A stretch of 36,768 nucleotides of DNA from Candidatus Hydrogenedentota bacterium (GTDB lineage Bacteria > Hydrogenedentota > Hydrogenedentia > Hydrogenedentales > SLHB01), in contig JADLCA010000579.1 in the NCBI GenBank assembly GCA_020847495.1, positions 1-36,768 of the forward strand. Direction: 5' to 3'. The position numbers and the translations under genes were made by a program. Shown here piece by piece: positions 1 through 8,988 of this stretch. How positions within the stretch are numbered: the stretch's first letter is position 1; the number at the start of each line of letters is the position of its first letter. The notes beneath the pieces were generated by a model, which was not told the origin of the DNA, searched no databases, and saw nothing but the letters and a program-made list of their open reading frames with translations.

Positions 1-1
1 A

Positions 2-991
2 TGTGATGAGGTATGCGCGCTGTTCGACAGGGCCACCACGATGAGCCAAGCCCGGTACTCGATTGATTTTGGCAACTCCATTACTGATTATCCAATGCAT
101 CTGAGTCAGCTGACGGTGTGCGCAAGGCTTGAAGCGATTCGTGCCGCGGACGCGGTATTGGAAGGACGCCAGGATAGATTCGTGACATATCAGGAAAGCA
201 TCGTCCACATGGCGAATACCCTCTACCACGAGCCGATGTTAGCCTCGCAGACGGTACGGAGTGTGATTCTCGCCATGCAGTTAAGAAGTCTTGCGACGGG
301 ACTGAATCTTGGCTATCTCTATCCGGAGACCCTGGCAGAAGTGGAGAAGTTCTACCAGGAGCCGGACGATTCGGAGGTGATGGTTCGTGCGCTTGCGGGT
401 GATCGCTGCAATTCCTTGGCGGGCCAGCGTGAAGCCGGGATTCCAGACAAACGTTCGCCCGTCGACCGTGTGCTCGAGTACTTCGATCCGCTTGGGCAGT
501 CAGCCCTACGGCGCGCGAAGATCAATACCCAGCGGGGCCAACTCCTGGAGAGTTTCGCCGAGTTGATGCACTTGACCGATAGGACGTACCAGGAGCAAAT
601 TGCCTATATCGCAGACCTGCGAGAGAATGGCACGGGATATGTGAAGTGGGTGGAGCATCCGCGGCACCCGCTCAACTTGCCGATCAAAGGTCTTGAGCAC
701 ATGCCGCTCAATGCTGTTGTCGCGAGAATCGGCCTGCTCATCGTCGCCATCGAGCGGTACCGCTCGGACTGCGAGGAATTGCCCCGGAACTTGCAGCGTC
801 TTGTGCCCGACTACATACCTGAGGTTCCCCTCGACCCCTATGACGGCCAGCCCATGCGTTACGTCGCGCAGGACCAGGACTACATGCTCTACTCGGTCTA
901 CTTCGACAGGGTGGACGACGGTGGCGCCCCGCTGGAGAAGACCGGCGAATCGGAGTTGAAGGGCGACTGGCGAATCTCCATCGTGCAGTAG
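2..991 (+). CDS. hypothetical protein, 5'-truncated by the window edge
   Basis: Provided ORF starts at 41, but the frame is open to base 2 with no stop (CDEVCALFDRATTMSQ...). The C-terminus (LPRNLQRLVPDYIPEVPLDPYDGQPMRYV...YMLYSVYFDRVDDGG) resembles the C-terminal motif common in large planctomycete-type hypothetical proteins. Confidence 0.75.
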   Translation, partial: CDEVCALFDRATTMSQARYSIDFGNSITDYPMHLSQLTVCARLEAIRAADAVLEGRQDRFVTYQESIVHMANTLYHEPMLASQTVRSVILAMQLRSLATGLNLGYLYPETLAEVEKFYQEPDDSEVMVRALAGDRCNSLAGQREAGIPDKRSPVDRVLEYFDPLGQSALRRAKINTQRGQLLESFAELMHLTDRTYQEQIAYIADLRENGTGYVKWVEHPRHPLNLPIKGLEHMPLNAVVARIGLLIVAIERYRSDCEELPRNLQRLVPDYIPEVPLDPYDGQPMRYVAQDQDYMLYSVYFDRVDDGGAPLEKTGESELKGDWRISIVQ

Positions 992-1014
992 CCCCACGAC
1001 CTGGGGCTGATATC

Positions 1015-1050
1015 TCGGACGGATCGGACGGATCGGACCAATCCGACCGA
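1015..1050. repeat. 9-bp periodic repeat, ~4 copies
   Basis: TCGGACGGA-TCGGACGGA-TCGGACCAA-TCCGACCGA between the first gene and the sialidase-like gene. Confidence 0.8.
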
Positions 1051-1132
1051 TTTCTCTCGCAAATCGATTCCGTGCCCCGATTTCGGCTATGGTTTTCCTG
1101 CAGGCAATCATCAAACCTAAAGGGAGACTATC

Positions 1133-2320
1133 GTGAAAAAGCACATTTTTCTGATGCCGCTGGCGTTGCTGGCCTTTGCGGTGGGGCCGGCCTGGGGCGA
1201 GGCCTTCTTCCAGGGCGAGGACATCTTTCCCCAGCAGAACAAGCATTGCCATAGCAGCAGCGTGGTGGAATGTCCGAATGGCGACTTGCTCGCGTGCTGG
1301 TTCTACGGGTCCGGCGAACGCAACGCGAACGATGTCGTCGTGCAGGGGGCGCGCCTGAAGAAGGGCGCGAAGGAGTGGAGTCCGGTCTTTCTCATGGCGG
1401 ATACGCCGGGCGTGCCGGACTGCAACCCGATCCTTTTCATCGATGCGAAGGATCGGCTCTGGCTCTTTTGGATTGCCGTGCGCGCCAACGCGTGGGAGCA
1501 TGCCGTCCTGAAATACCGGCGCGCGGAGAAGTACACGGGCAAGGGCGCGCCGCAGTGGTCCTGGCAGGACGTCATCCTCTTGAAGCCGGGTGACGAGTTC
1601 GTGGAAGCGACCGAGAAGGCCTTCAAGGAACTGAACCCGCCCGAGCATCTCTGGGCGGAGTACGCGCCACAGTATTCGAAAATGATCATCGAGGCCTCGA
1701 AGGACAAGGCGAAACGCGAAGAAGGCTGGATGACCCGCCAGAATCCCGTGGTGCTGCCTTCGGGCCGCATCCTGTTGCCGTTGTACTCCGATGGCTTCAA
1801 CGCATCGATGATGGCGATCTCCGATGACCTCGGCGAGACGTGGCGTCCCAGCCTGCCTATCGTGGGCATGGGTCCCATCCAGCCCGCCGTGGTGCGCAAG
1901 GCGGACGGCACCCTGTGGTCTTACATGCGGGACAGCGGGGGAGAGCCTAAGCGCGCGCTGTGGAGCGAATCCAAGGATGACGGCGTCACGTGGTCGCCCG
2001 CGATCGACACAGAAATTCCGAATCCAGGTTCCAGCCTCGCGGTGCGGGCGCTGGCCGACGGCCGCTGGGTCATGGCTTTCAATGACGCGGACCAGGGCCG
2101 GCACGTGTTGGCGCTGGCCCTGTCAGACGACGAGGGCGCCACGTGGAAGTGGAAGCGCGACCTGGAACGCGTGGAAGCGGGCAAGGGTGGGTTCGCGTAT
2201 CCTTCGCTCGTTCAGGGGCGCAACGGCCGCCTGCACATCAGCTATTCGTATCACGTGGGCGACACGGGCAAGACCATCAAGCACGTCGCGCTTGATCCGG
2301 AGTGGATCAAGGAGCAGTAG
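1133..2320 (+). CDS. sialidase-like (BNR/Asp-box) secreted exo-glycosidase family protein
   Basis: GTG start after AGGGAG; signal peptide MKKHIFLMPLALLAFAVGPAWG; three Asp-box-type motifs (SDDLGETW, SKDDGVTW, SDDEGATW); RQNPVVLPSGRILLPLYSD typical of BNR_2 sialidase-like proteins. Confidence 0.85.
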   Translation: MKKHIFLMPLALLAFAVGPAWGEAFFQGEDIFPQQNKHCHSSSVVECPNGDLLACWFYGSGERNANDVVVQGARLKKGAKEWSPVFLMADTPGVPDCNPILFIDAKDRLWLFWIAVRANAWEHAVLKYRRAEKYTGKGAPQWSWQDVILLKPGDEFVEATEKAFKELNPPEHLWAEYAPQYSKMIIEASKDKAKREEGWMTRQNPVVLPSGRILLPLYSDGFNASMMAISDDLGETWRPSLPIVGMGPIQPAVVRKADGTLWSYMRDSGGEPKRALWSESKDDGVTWSPAIDTEIPNPGSSLAVRALADGRWVMAFNDADQGRHVLALALSDDEGATWKWKRDLERVEAGKGGFAYPSLVQGRNGRLHISYSYHVGDTGKTIKHVALDPEWIKEQ

Positions 2321-2507
2321 AGAAGTCGAGAGGACGAGGGACAGACGCCGTGTTTCGCTGCCGAGATGGGAATCTCGGCGGAGATGGGAATCTCGGCGCG
2401 CAAAGCCTGCGCGAAAGACGGTGTCTGTTCTGAATGAAGGCCGTACGGCGTAATGGGTGTTCGTAGCTTAAACGTGACGTCGAATCATACGGAGCCTTGC
2501 CATCTGT

Positions 2508-2592
2508 GTCCCGGAGGGACGGACGATAGTAGCCCAGGAATTCATTCCTGGGTCAGAGTGCGACAAGAACAGGAGTCCCGTAGGGACGGCAG
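2508..2592 (+). repeat. REP-like composite palindromic element, copy 1
   Basis: GTCCCGGAGGGAC...GTAGCCCAGGAATTCATTCCTGGG...GTCCCGTAGGGACGGCAGA; contains the perfect palindrome CCCAGGAAT-TC-ATTCCTGGG and two GTCCCnnnGGGAC hairpins. Confidence 0.88.
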
Positions 2593-2680
2593 AGAATAAG
2601 TGTCCTGCCGGGCATTATCTCAGTACCAATCCACGGCCGTGAGCCATATGAAGCGCGGTGCGCATACGCAGACTGGAAGC

Positions 2681-2770
2681 TCTGCCGTCCCTCCGGGACT
2701 GTTCGAAGGAGAGCGACACCAGTCTCCCAGGAATGAATTCCTGGGCTACTATCTTTCGTCCCTCCGGGAC
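2681..2770 (-). repeat. REP-like composite palindromic element, copy 2 (inverted)
   Basis: Reverse complement GTCCCGGAGGGACGAAAGATAGTAGCCCAGGAATTCATTCCTGGG...GTCCCGGAGGGACGGCAGA matches copy 1 in order and spacing. Confidence 0.88.
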
Positions 2771-2866
2771 TCTCAGGAGGCGGCTCTGCAGTCAGGTTCT
2801 ATCGGGTAAGCCCGTATGTTGTACGCGATATAGGAAGAAGGGAGGCGCAACCGCGTGTGCGTGCGA

Positions 2867-2924
2867 GGGACACCGGAACCCCAGCCCTCACCGCGCGCGG
2901 GGAGGGCTGGGGTGGGTGTGTCCC
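2867..2924. repeat. long intergenic hairpin
   Basis: GGGACAC-cggaa-CCCCAGCCCTC ... GAGGGCTGGGG-tgggt-GTGTCCC: 7 + 11 bp stems with a symmetrical internal loop. Confidence 0.75.
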
Positions 2925-2944
2925 ATAGTTCCTATACTTCCAAT

Positions 2945-2989
2945 GATTCCCATGACTCCCCCCGCGTGCGGGGGGAGTCATGGGGAATC
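2945..2989. repeat. perfect 15-bp-stem palindrome immediately 3' of the minus-strand propeller gene
   Basis: CATGACTCCCCCCGC-GT-GCGGGGGGAGTCATG (2951-2982), with near-matching extension GATTCC/GGGAATC. Confidence 0.8.
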
Positions 2990-2992
2990 GCT

Positions 2993-5344
2993 CTATTTGA
3001 TATACCCGTGGTACAAACCCATGTAGTACGGCAGCAGGAAGACCGCGCCATCTGCGAGGCCCTGGCCGTTGCCGCCGTAGTTCAATTCCCACGGGTTCGT
3101 GTTCCAGTGGTTGAAGTGGCGCTCATCGACCGGCAGCACCTTGCCATTCACGCGATGCCCGCGCTTTTCGCGCTCCAGCGCCGAAGCGGGTTCCTGCGGC
3201 TCCAGAACCTGCCGCTTCAGCGGCACAATGTCCAGCCGGTGGCTGTTGCGGTGCCCCCAGTTGAAGCGGTCCAGCGGGAAGCGCCGGAGCGTCTCCGCGG
3301 AATCTTCCAGCCAGCCGTCCCACGGAGTTAGATCATAGGTGCCGTACGCGTTGGTGAACTGCGCCCCCAGCCCGCATGCGGCGTAGGCGAAGTTGAAGAA
3401 AGGATTCAGCTCGGGGAACTCCAGGACCCAAAGCGAATAGAACGAGTAGTTCATCATCTCGCGCAGCTTTTCATCCTGCGTGTACCGAATGAGGTTATAG
3501 AAACTCATGATCGCCATTTCGTCGTCGGACTGGTTGCCCGAGCCGGGCCCGCGCTGGATCTTCGCGACCATGGCGTTGATGTCGTAACCGTGTTTCTCGC
3601 GCAGCTGTTCGATCAGCTTGCCGTACTTGGCGTCCCCCGTCATGTGCTGCGCCACGGTGAGGTACGAAAGCATGCTCAGCGAATTCAGGCCGCGCTCGAT
3701 CATCCACCACGGATTGCGATTCAATTGACTGGGACTGAACACGCTCCAGCGCGTGGGCGTGCCGTCGTGGTCCACGAGCTGGAAGTCGTTCCTCGCAAGG
3801 TGATCGGTGAGGTTGCGCACGATCTCGCGCACGCGCTCCTTTTCTTCGGGCGTTTCCGCCACGAGGTCGTAATACAGCGCGTAGAAGTAGTAGTGGCCGT
3901 CCAACTCGTCCGAACTCGTGTCGGTCTTGTACCAGTACTTGCCGTCCTTCGTCTTGGGCCAGCGCGGGTAGTAGACCTTCCACAGCTTGTCGCCTTCGCG
4001 GTCTTTCTCCATCTTTTCGATGGTGTAATGGTCGTTGGGATTGGCCTCGGTGGTCGGCACGACCGTGCGCGCGACGAACCCCGGCTGCTGCTTTACTTCG
4101 CCGTCAATCGGCGCAATGCTAAGAAAGCGCAGCGCCTCAAACGCCTTCACGGCGCGCTCCTTGGCCTTGGGATCCTTGGTGGCCGCGTAGGCGTAGCATT
4201 CGCCCGCGCCGTACATGCTGGTCCACAGACCGTCATTATCGCTGTCGCCAACGGTCGCCTTGCTCTTGTCGCCGGGCTTTTCGAGGTTGGCCTCCAACAC
4301 ATAGCCATACTCCGTGCGCCGGTTGTATTTGTCGATCTCGTCTTCGTAGAACTTCGCTTTCTCGGCCAGCGTCATGGGCTTGCGCTCAATAACGCCCACG
4401 CCGCCTTCGGTCGCGAACCAGGCATCGCCCTTCGGCGTCACGCACATGGCGCGCACGAAATCATCCGGGAGCCAGCGCCGCCCTTGCCGGTACATCCACT
4501 CCTGCCCGTTGTAGCGGATCGCGCCAATCCGGGTCGCAAACCACATGACGCCCTTCTCGCCCGCGGCCGCCGCGGTGAAATCGTTGTACGGCAGTCCCTC
4601 GGCCCCCGTGTAGAGACGCCAGCCGCCGGGCACCCGCTGGCACACGCCCGTTGGGAAGGCGGCCCACAGGTTACCGTCCGCATCAAAGGCCACACCGCGC
4701 ACGTTGAATGGCGCCCAGCTCCGCGAGCCTTCGGCGGGGGTCAGCGCTTCCCACTTCTTTCCATCCGCGCTGAAGAACAGTCCCGCATCCGCCGCGACCG
4801 CGATCGATCCGTCAGGGCCGACAGCCGCCGTGTTCACGGCGGACCGTTCGCCCAGAAGAGCGTTCAGCTTGCGCACCGGCGTGCATCGCTTGCCCTTCAG
4901 CAGGTACAAACCCGTGCTGGTGCTCAGATACACGCCATCCGCGGCTGGGGTCACCGCGTTGATATACGCATCCGGCAGCTCGGCAATCTTATCGACGCTA
5001 TCCGGCTGCACCCGGTACAGCGCCTCTTCGCAGGCCGCGAGCACGTCCGTCCCATCAGCGGCCAGTGCCCAGATGCGCTCCGCGGGCACGCCGTCCACGG
5101 TCTGCCACGCGCCATCGCGCAGCACGCAAAGACCCGCTTCGGTTCCCGCATAGACGATGCCGGCATTGGTCACGGCCACGCCGGTAGCCTTGTCCGAGGG
5201 CAACCCGTTTGCGGACGTGTATACGGTGCAAATCTCCTGCTCAAAGGTACTCACAGTGATACTGGGTACGTCCGCGGCGAACGCGGACAGCGCTGCGCAG
5301 GCAAGCATTGCCGCGAGCGCGGGCATGGTACGTCGGTTCTGCAC
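2993..5344 (-). CDS. secreted protein with N-terminal two-component-regulator-type propeller repeats and C-terminal alpha-helical (six-hairpin-like) region
   Basis: The ORF extends to 5533, but the likely start is GTG at 5344 with GGAGGAG upstream and signal peptide VQNRRTMPALAAMLACAALSAFAAD. Repeats such as GLPSDKATGVAVTNAGIVYAGTEAGLCVLRDG and GLPYNDF...GVMWFATRIGAIRYNGQEW are Reg_prop-like. Confidence 0.75.
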   Translation of the reverse strand: MQNRRTMPALAAMLACAALSAFAADVPSITVSTFEQEICTVYTSANGLPSDKATGVAVTNAGIVYAGTEAGLCVLRDGAWQTVDGVPAERIWALAADGTDVLAACEEALYRVQPDSVDKIAELPDAYINAVTPAADGVYLSTSTGLYLLKGKRCTPVRKLNALLGERSAVNTAAVGPDGSIAVAADAGLFFSADGKKWEALTPAEGSRSWAPFNVRGVAFDADGNLWAAFPTGVCQRVPGGWRLYTGAEGLPYNDFTAAAAGEKGVMWFATRIGAIRYNGQEWMYRQGRRWLPDDFVRAMCVTPKGDAWFATEGGVGVIERKPMTLAEKAKFYEDEIDKYNRRTEYGYVLEANLEKPGDKSKATVGDSDNDGLWTSMYGAGECYAYAATKDPKAKERAVKAFEALRFLSIAPIDGEVKQQPGFVARTVVPTTEANPNDHYTIEKMEKDREGDKLWKVYYPRWPKTKDGKYWYKTDTSSDELDGHYYFYALYYDLVAETPEEKERVREIVRNLTDHLARNDFQLVDHDGTPTRWSVFSPSQLNRNPWWMIERGLNSLSMLSYLTVAQHMTGDAKYGKLIEQLREKHGYDINAMVAKIQRGPGSGNQSDDEMAIMSFYNLIRYTQDEKLREMMNYSFYSLWVLEFPELNPFFNFAYAACGLGAQFTNAYGTYDLTPWDGWLEDSAETLRRFPLDRFNWGHRNSHRLDIVPLKRQVLEPQEPASALEREKRGHRVNGKVLPVDERHFNHWNTNPWELNYGGNGQGLADGAVFLLPYYMGLYHGYIK

Positions 5345-5434
5345 GAAGTTCTCCTCCAAATTGTCGTGGAATGGTGCCCCCGTCCGGGCAGGCGCCTCCC
5401 CGCTGGCCGATGTTGCCCATTTCGATGATGGTAG

Positions 5435-5455
5435 AAAAAGGCGTAGCCAGCCTTT
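5435..5455 (-). terminator. weak intrinsic-terminator-like hairpin downstream of the transglutaminase gene
   Basis: Minus strand reads AAAGGC-TGGCTAC-GCCTTT-TT: 6-bp stem followed by a short T-run, in the 185-bp gap before the next minus-strand gene. Confidence 0.4.
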
Positions 5456-5529
5456 ATACCATCTTTCGGGAAGCGGGAGCCACCAATACACCCACAGAAT
5501 ACTGGTTTTGCGGGCCGAGGACCGCGGAT

Positions 5530-6408
5530 TCACGTCTGGCGGGTGATATCGACCGACACACTGAGCGAGTGCTGCCCCCCGCCGAGGACGACTCCGCGGA
5601 TAGGACTCACGTCCTCGTAGTCACGCCCCCACGCCAGCGTGATATGGTCCAGCCCTGCCAACGTATTGTTTGTGGGATCGGTGTCCACCCAACCATGCCC
5701 CGGCACATACACGGAAACCCAGGCATGCGACGCCCAGGCGCCCGTCAAAGGCGCGCCTTCCACGCGCTCTCCCCCGAAGATGTAGCCGCTGACGTAACGC
5801 GCCGCCAATCCCATCGCGCGCAGGCAGCCAATCTCCAGATGCGCGAAGTCCTGGCACACCCCGCGCCGTTGTTGCATGACCTCCTCCAGCGGCGTGGCGA
5901 TGGTCGTCGCTGTGGGGTCGTATTTGAAGTCGCGATGGATGCGCTCCGTCAGGTCCAACACGGCGTCCAGAGCCGGTCTGCCCTTCGGAAAGGAGACCTT
6001 CGCGTAATCGGCCAGTTCCGAGGTGGCCTTGACAAAACGCGAGTCGAACACGAACTGGTACGCGCTCAGGGTATCTTCATCGTACCCCGAACGAAGTACC
6101 TCGGGTACTTCCTCCCACGCGGCTGTTTCCGCGCTGCCAGGGTGCGAAGGCGGTGAGAGCACAACTTCGCTGTCTACCGTAATCGTCAGCCACCGGTGAG
6201 GATCCTGGATTGTGAAGTAGGTGAGTTCGTTGCCGAAGTAGTCACGGCGCATGCGTCCGTGGACCGGTTTCACTGGTTCGACATCGATGCGCGTGGAGAG
6301 CACTCCTTGATATGCGCACGCGCGGGGTGTCAAACGGGCCACGTTGTAGCAAATCGGCACCGGTTCGCTGTAATCATAGCGCGTGGTATGCACGACACGA
6401 TACTTCAC
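5530..6408 (-). CDS. transglutaminase-like family protein (bacterial transglutaminase-like N-terminal domain)
   Basis: MKYRVVHTTRYDYSEPVPICYNVARLTPR N-terminus; catalytic triad motifs RGVCQDFAHL, SHAWVSVYVPGHGWVDTDPTNN. ATGA overlap with the upstream gene. Confidence 0.92.
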   Translation of the reverse strand: MKYRVVHTTRYDYSEPVPICYNVARLTPRACAYQGVLSTRIDVEPVKPVHGRMRRDYFGNELTYFTIQDPHRWLTITVDSEVVLSPPSHPGSAETAAWEEVPEVLRSGYDEDTLSAYQFVFDSRFVKATSELADYAKVSFPKGRPALDAVLDLTERIHRDFKYDPTATTIATPLEEVMQQRRGVCQDFAHLEIGCLRAMGLAARYVSGYIFGGERVEGAPLTGAWASHAWVSVYVPGHGWVDTDPTNNTLAGLDHITLAWGRDYEDVSPIRGVVLGGGQHSLSVSVDITRQT

Positions 6409-8963
6409 GGGCCGGGATTCCGGGATTTCGTGGCGATTTGCTGCGGAGTCCCCGTGTGGCTGAAGTAATGCCGCGCCAGTGCGTCGGAGATTTCCCGAAA
6501 ACGCTCTTCCCAGTTCACGAGCCGCGCTTCGAGTTGGGATCGCCCGTCATTATCGCCGGTCTCCGCAATCAGGTGGATATCCACTGTGATGAGTTCGCTT
6601 TCCACGCGCACGATGCCTTGCTGCTCGGCGCTCATGAAGGGATACGCCTTCTCGCGCGGCATGTGGGAAACATGCTCCTTCAACGCCCCGATCTGAAACA
6701 TGACCGACCGCGGGTTGGAATCGTCCGTGAGCAGGAGGTCCAGAACCGCGGGTGTCTGCAGGTTGGCCCCGTACCGCGCGCGATAGGTGAGCGTGCTATC
6801 GCAAATCTCCAGCAAGGCCTGCAGCATGGCGGCCTCCGTTTCTCCCGCCCTTGCAAGCCCGCCCCGCAGCAGCGCCAGCGTGTGGATTGAACGTTCGATG
6901 CGGCGTCCCATGTCGAGAAAACGGTAGCCCTGGCCGCGCGTCATGTTCTCGAGCGTGAGCCCGCTGAACGCGGCGAGCCCCGCCATGAACTGATTCAGCA
7001 GAAGAAGGACTTCCCCGAAGGGCGGAAGCTGTCCATCGCCCACACTGTCCGCCAGGTCCTCCACGAGACGGTTCAGCGTGCGCCATGCGTCGGCCGAGAG
7101 CCGGTCGCGCACAGCCCACGCCACGCGGTGCAGCGCGTTGAAGGTGGCCCGCACGCTTCCGGCGGTTTCCGCATCAAGAATCTTCGCCCGCACATCCGCT
7201 TCCATAGACGCGCGGTCACGAGAAGCTCCATCTTCCGCGCCGGGCGACGTGGCGTCATTCAAGAGGCGCACTACCCCGGACAGTTCAATTCTTCCCGCCA
7301 CGTCGCCTTCACCAGTGAGCCGGCCCAGCACGCAGCGGATCCTGCGCACGGTGCCTTCCGCGCGCTCCAGGTAGCGTCCCAGCCAATACAGATTGTCGGC
7401 AGCACGGCTCGGCAGGTTTGTGACGGTTCGGCGGATCTCGATAGGCTCGCCAGGAGCAGGAAGCAGACTCATCGTATCGGGAGGGCCTTCGGAAAGGACC
7501 CACGTGTCCTTGCTGCCGCCTCCGCGCTGCATGGACAGCGCCAGTACGCCTTGGGATTCAGAGTAACGCGTCAGCCCTCCGGGCATGACGTGGAATTCTC
7601 CGTTTCCGGAAGATGCCGTGTGCGCACGAAAGACCGTGTAGCGGGGTTCCCAGCCTGTACCGGTCCAGACCGGCACAGTCGATGCCGCGACCGGCTCGCG
7701 CGCGACGTAGGCGTAAGGCTTGGCTTCAATTCCCGCCAGCAGCGCATCGCGATCCGCGCGGGCGAGCATGCTGACCTGGGCGGCTTCCCAGCGGGGACTT
7801 GGAAACGCCGGTTCCACGACCAGCTCATCAGCATGGGCGCGCACATGCTCCAAATGCTTGGGCGCCGCGCACCACCACGTGCGCACCGACGGCAGCAGGA
7901 GGTCTTCGTCAAGGAAATGGCGGCAGAGGTCCGGCAGCAGCGCCCGCAATGCGGGCGCCTCGAGCAGGCCGCTGCCCAACGCGTTTGCCACGGCCACATT
8001 GCCGCTGTGCACCGCCTGCAGGAGCCCCACAAGACCTATGGTCGACTCGCTGTGAAGTTCAAGAGGATCGCAGTAGTGATCGTCCAGCCTGCGCAGAATC
8101 ACGTCCACCTGTTCCAGGCCTTCCAACGTCTTCAGATACACGCAATTGTCGCGCACCGTGAGGTCCTCGCCTTCGACCAGCGTGAATCCGAGATACCGCG
8201 CAAGATACGAATGCTCGAAGTAGGTCTCATTGAAGGGTCCCGGCGTAAGCAGCGCGATGGTGGGGTTGTCCCGGTGCCGTGGCGCCAATGCGCGCAGGCT
8301 GTTGCGCAGGCGGTCGAAGTATGAAGCTAGTCGCCTCACGCGGCAGTCGTGGATAATGCTCGGGAACACGCGCGACATCACGATCCGGTTTTCCAGGGCA
8401 TAGCCCGCGCCGGATGGCGCCTGCGTGCGGTCGGCGATGACCGTCCACGCGCCCTTGGGGCCGCGGGTCATGTCGGCGCTGTACAGGTGCAGCAGCCCGT
8501 TCCCCGGATCGAGCACTCCATGACACGGCCTCAGAAACGCGGGATTGGCGTAAATCAATTCCGGTGGAACGCGCTTCTCGCGCAAGAGTGTCTGCTCGCC
8601 GTACAGGTCACTCAGGATCAGGCTCATCAGCGTTGCACGTTGTTGCATACCCTTCTCGAGGGCCTGCCAATCCGCGGACGCGAGGATCTGAGGCGCCAGA
8701 TCCATCGACCACGGCCGTGTCACGCCCTGCGGATCGCCGTAGACGTTGTAGGTGACGCCATTCTCCTCGATGATGGTCGCCGCCTGCGCGCGGCGCCGGG
8801 CGAATTCAGCGGGGGAAAGGCCGTCCAACACGCTCAGGAAGCCATCCCACTGGGCGCGGATGCGGCCTCTCGCATCCACCAGTTCGTCGAAAGTGTGAGG
8901 GAGCTTGGCGTAGGCTGCGAGCGCGGTCCCGCGATAGGTGGTTTTGCGGCTGACCCTTTTCAT
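6405..8963 (-). CDS. circularly permuted ATP-grasp (type 2) protein fused to alpha-E domain
   Basis: Start trimmed to ATG at 8963 (MKRVSRKTTYRG...). Family signatures include ENGVTYNVYGDPQGVTRPWSMDLAPQIL, LIYANPAFLRPCHGV and the alpha-E region LPSRAADNLYWLGRYLERAEGTVRRIR. Confidence 0.9.
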   Translation of the reverse strand: MKRVSRKTTYRGTALAAYAKLPHTFDELVDARGRIRAQWDGFLSVLDGLSPAEFARRRAQAATIIEENGVTYNVYGDPQGVTRPWSMDLAPQILASADWQALEKGMQQRATLMSLILSDLYGEQTLLREKRVPPELIYANPAFLRPCHGVLDPGNGLLHLYSADMTRGPKGAWTVIADRTQAPSGAGYALENRIVMSRVFPSIIHDCRVRRLASYFDRLRNSLRALAPRHRDNPTIALLTPGPFNETYFEHSYLARYLGFTLVEGEDLTVRDNCVYLKTLEGLEQVDVILRRLDDHYCDPLELHSESTIGLVGLLQAVHSGNVAVANALGSGLLEAPALRALLPDLCRHFLDEDLLLPSVRTWWCAAPKHLEHVRAHADELVVEPAFPSPRWEAAQVSMLARADRDALLAGIEAKPYAYVAREPVAASTVPVWTGTGWEPRYTVFRAHTASSGNGEFHVMPGGLTRYSESQGVLALSMQRGGGSKDTWVLSEGPPDTMSLLPAPGEPIEIRRTVTNLPSRAADNLYWLGRYLERAEGTVRRIRCVLGRLTGEGDVAGRIELSGVVRLLNDATSPGAEDGASRDRASMEADVRAKILDAETAGSVRATFNALHRVAWAVRDRLSADAWRTLNRLVEDLADSVGDGQLPPFGEVLLLLNQFMAGLAAFSGLTLENMTRGQGYRFLDMGRRIERSIHTLALLRGGLARAGETEAAMLQALLEICDSTLTYRARYGANLQTPAVLDLLLTDDSNPRSVMFQIGALKEHVSHMPREKAYPFMSAEQQGIVRVESELITVDIHLIAETGDNDGRSQLEARLVNWEERFREISDALARHYFSHTGTPQQIATKSRNPGP

Positions 8964-8988
8964 GAGGGTCCCCCGATTTGACAGCAAC

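Noticed and set aside
506-2104. 532-aa minus-strand ORF antisense to the first gene and the sialidase-like gene
   Set aside because: His/Arg/Pro-rich, no domain resemblance, fully antisense to better-supported genes; typical shadow ORF of high-GC coding DNA.
2508-2770. Possible CRISPR array
   Set aside because: Only two units, inverted rather than direct, with internal palindromes and no regular spacers.
2600-3026. Short ORFs (e.g. ALPSLRDCSKESDTSLPGMNSWATIFRPSGT) in the intergenic gap
   Set aside because: They translate the palindromic REP-like repeat; not credible proteins.
3590-5428. 612-aa plus-strand ORF antisense to the propeller gene
   Set aside because: Low-complexity Arg/His/Ala composition; the opposite strand has signal peptide, SD and recognisable repeats.
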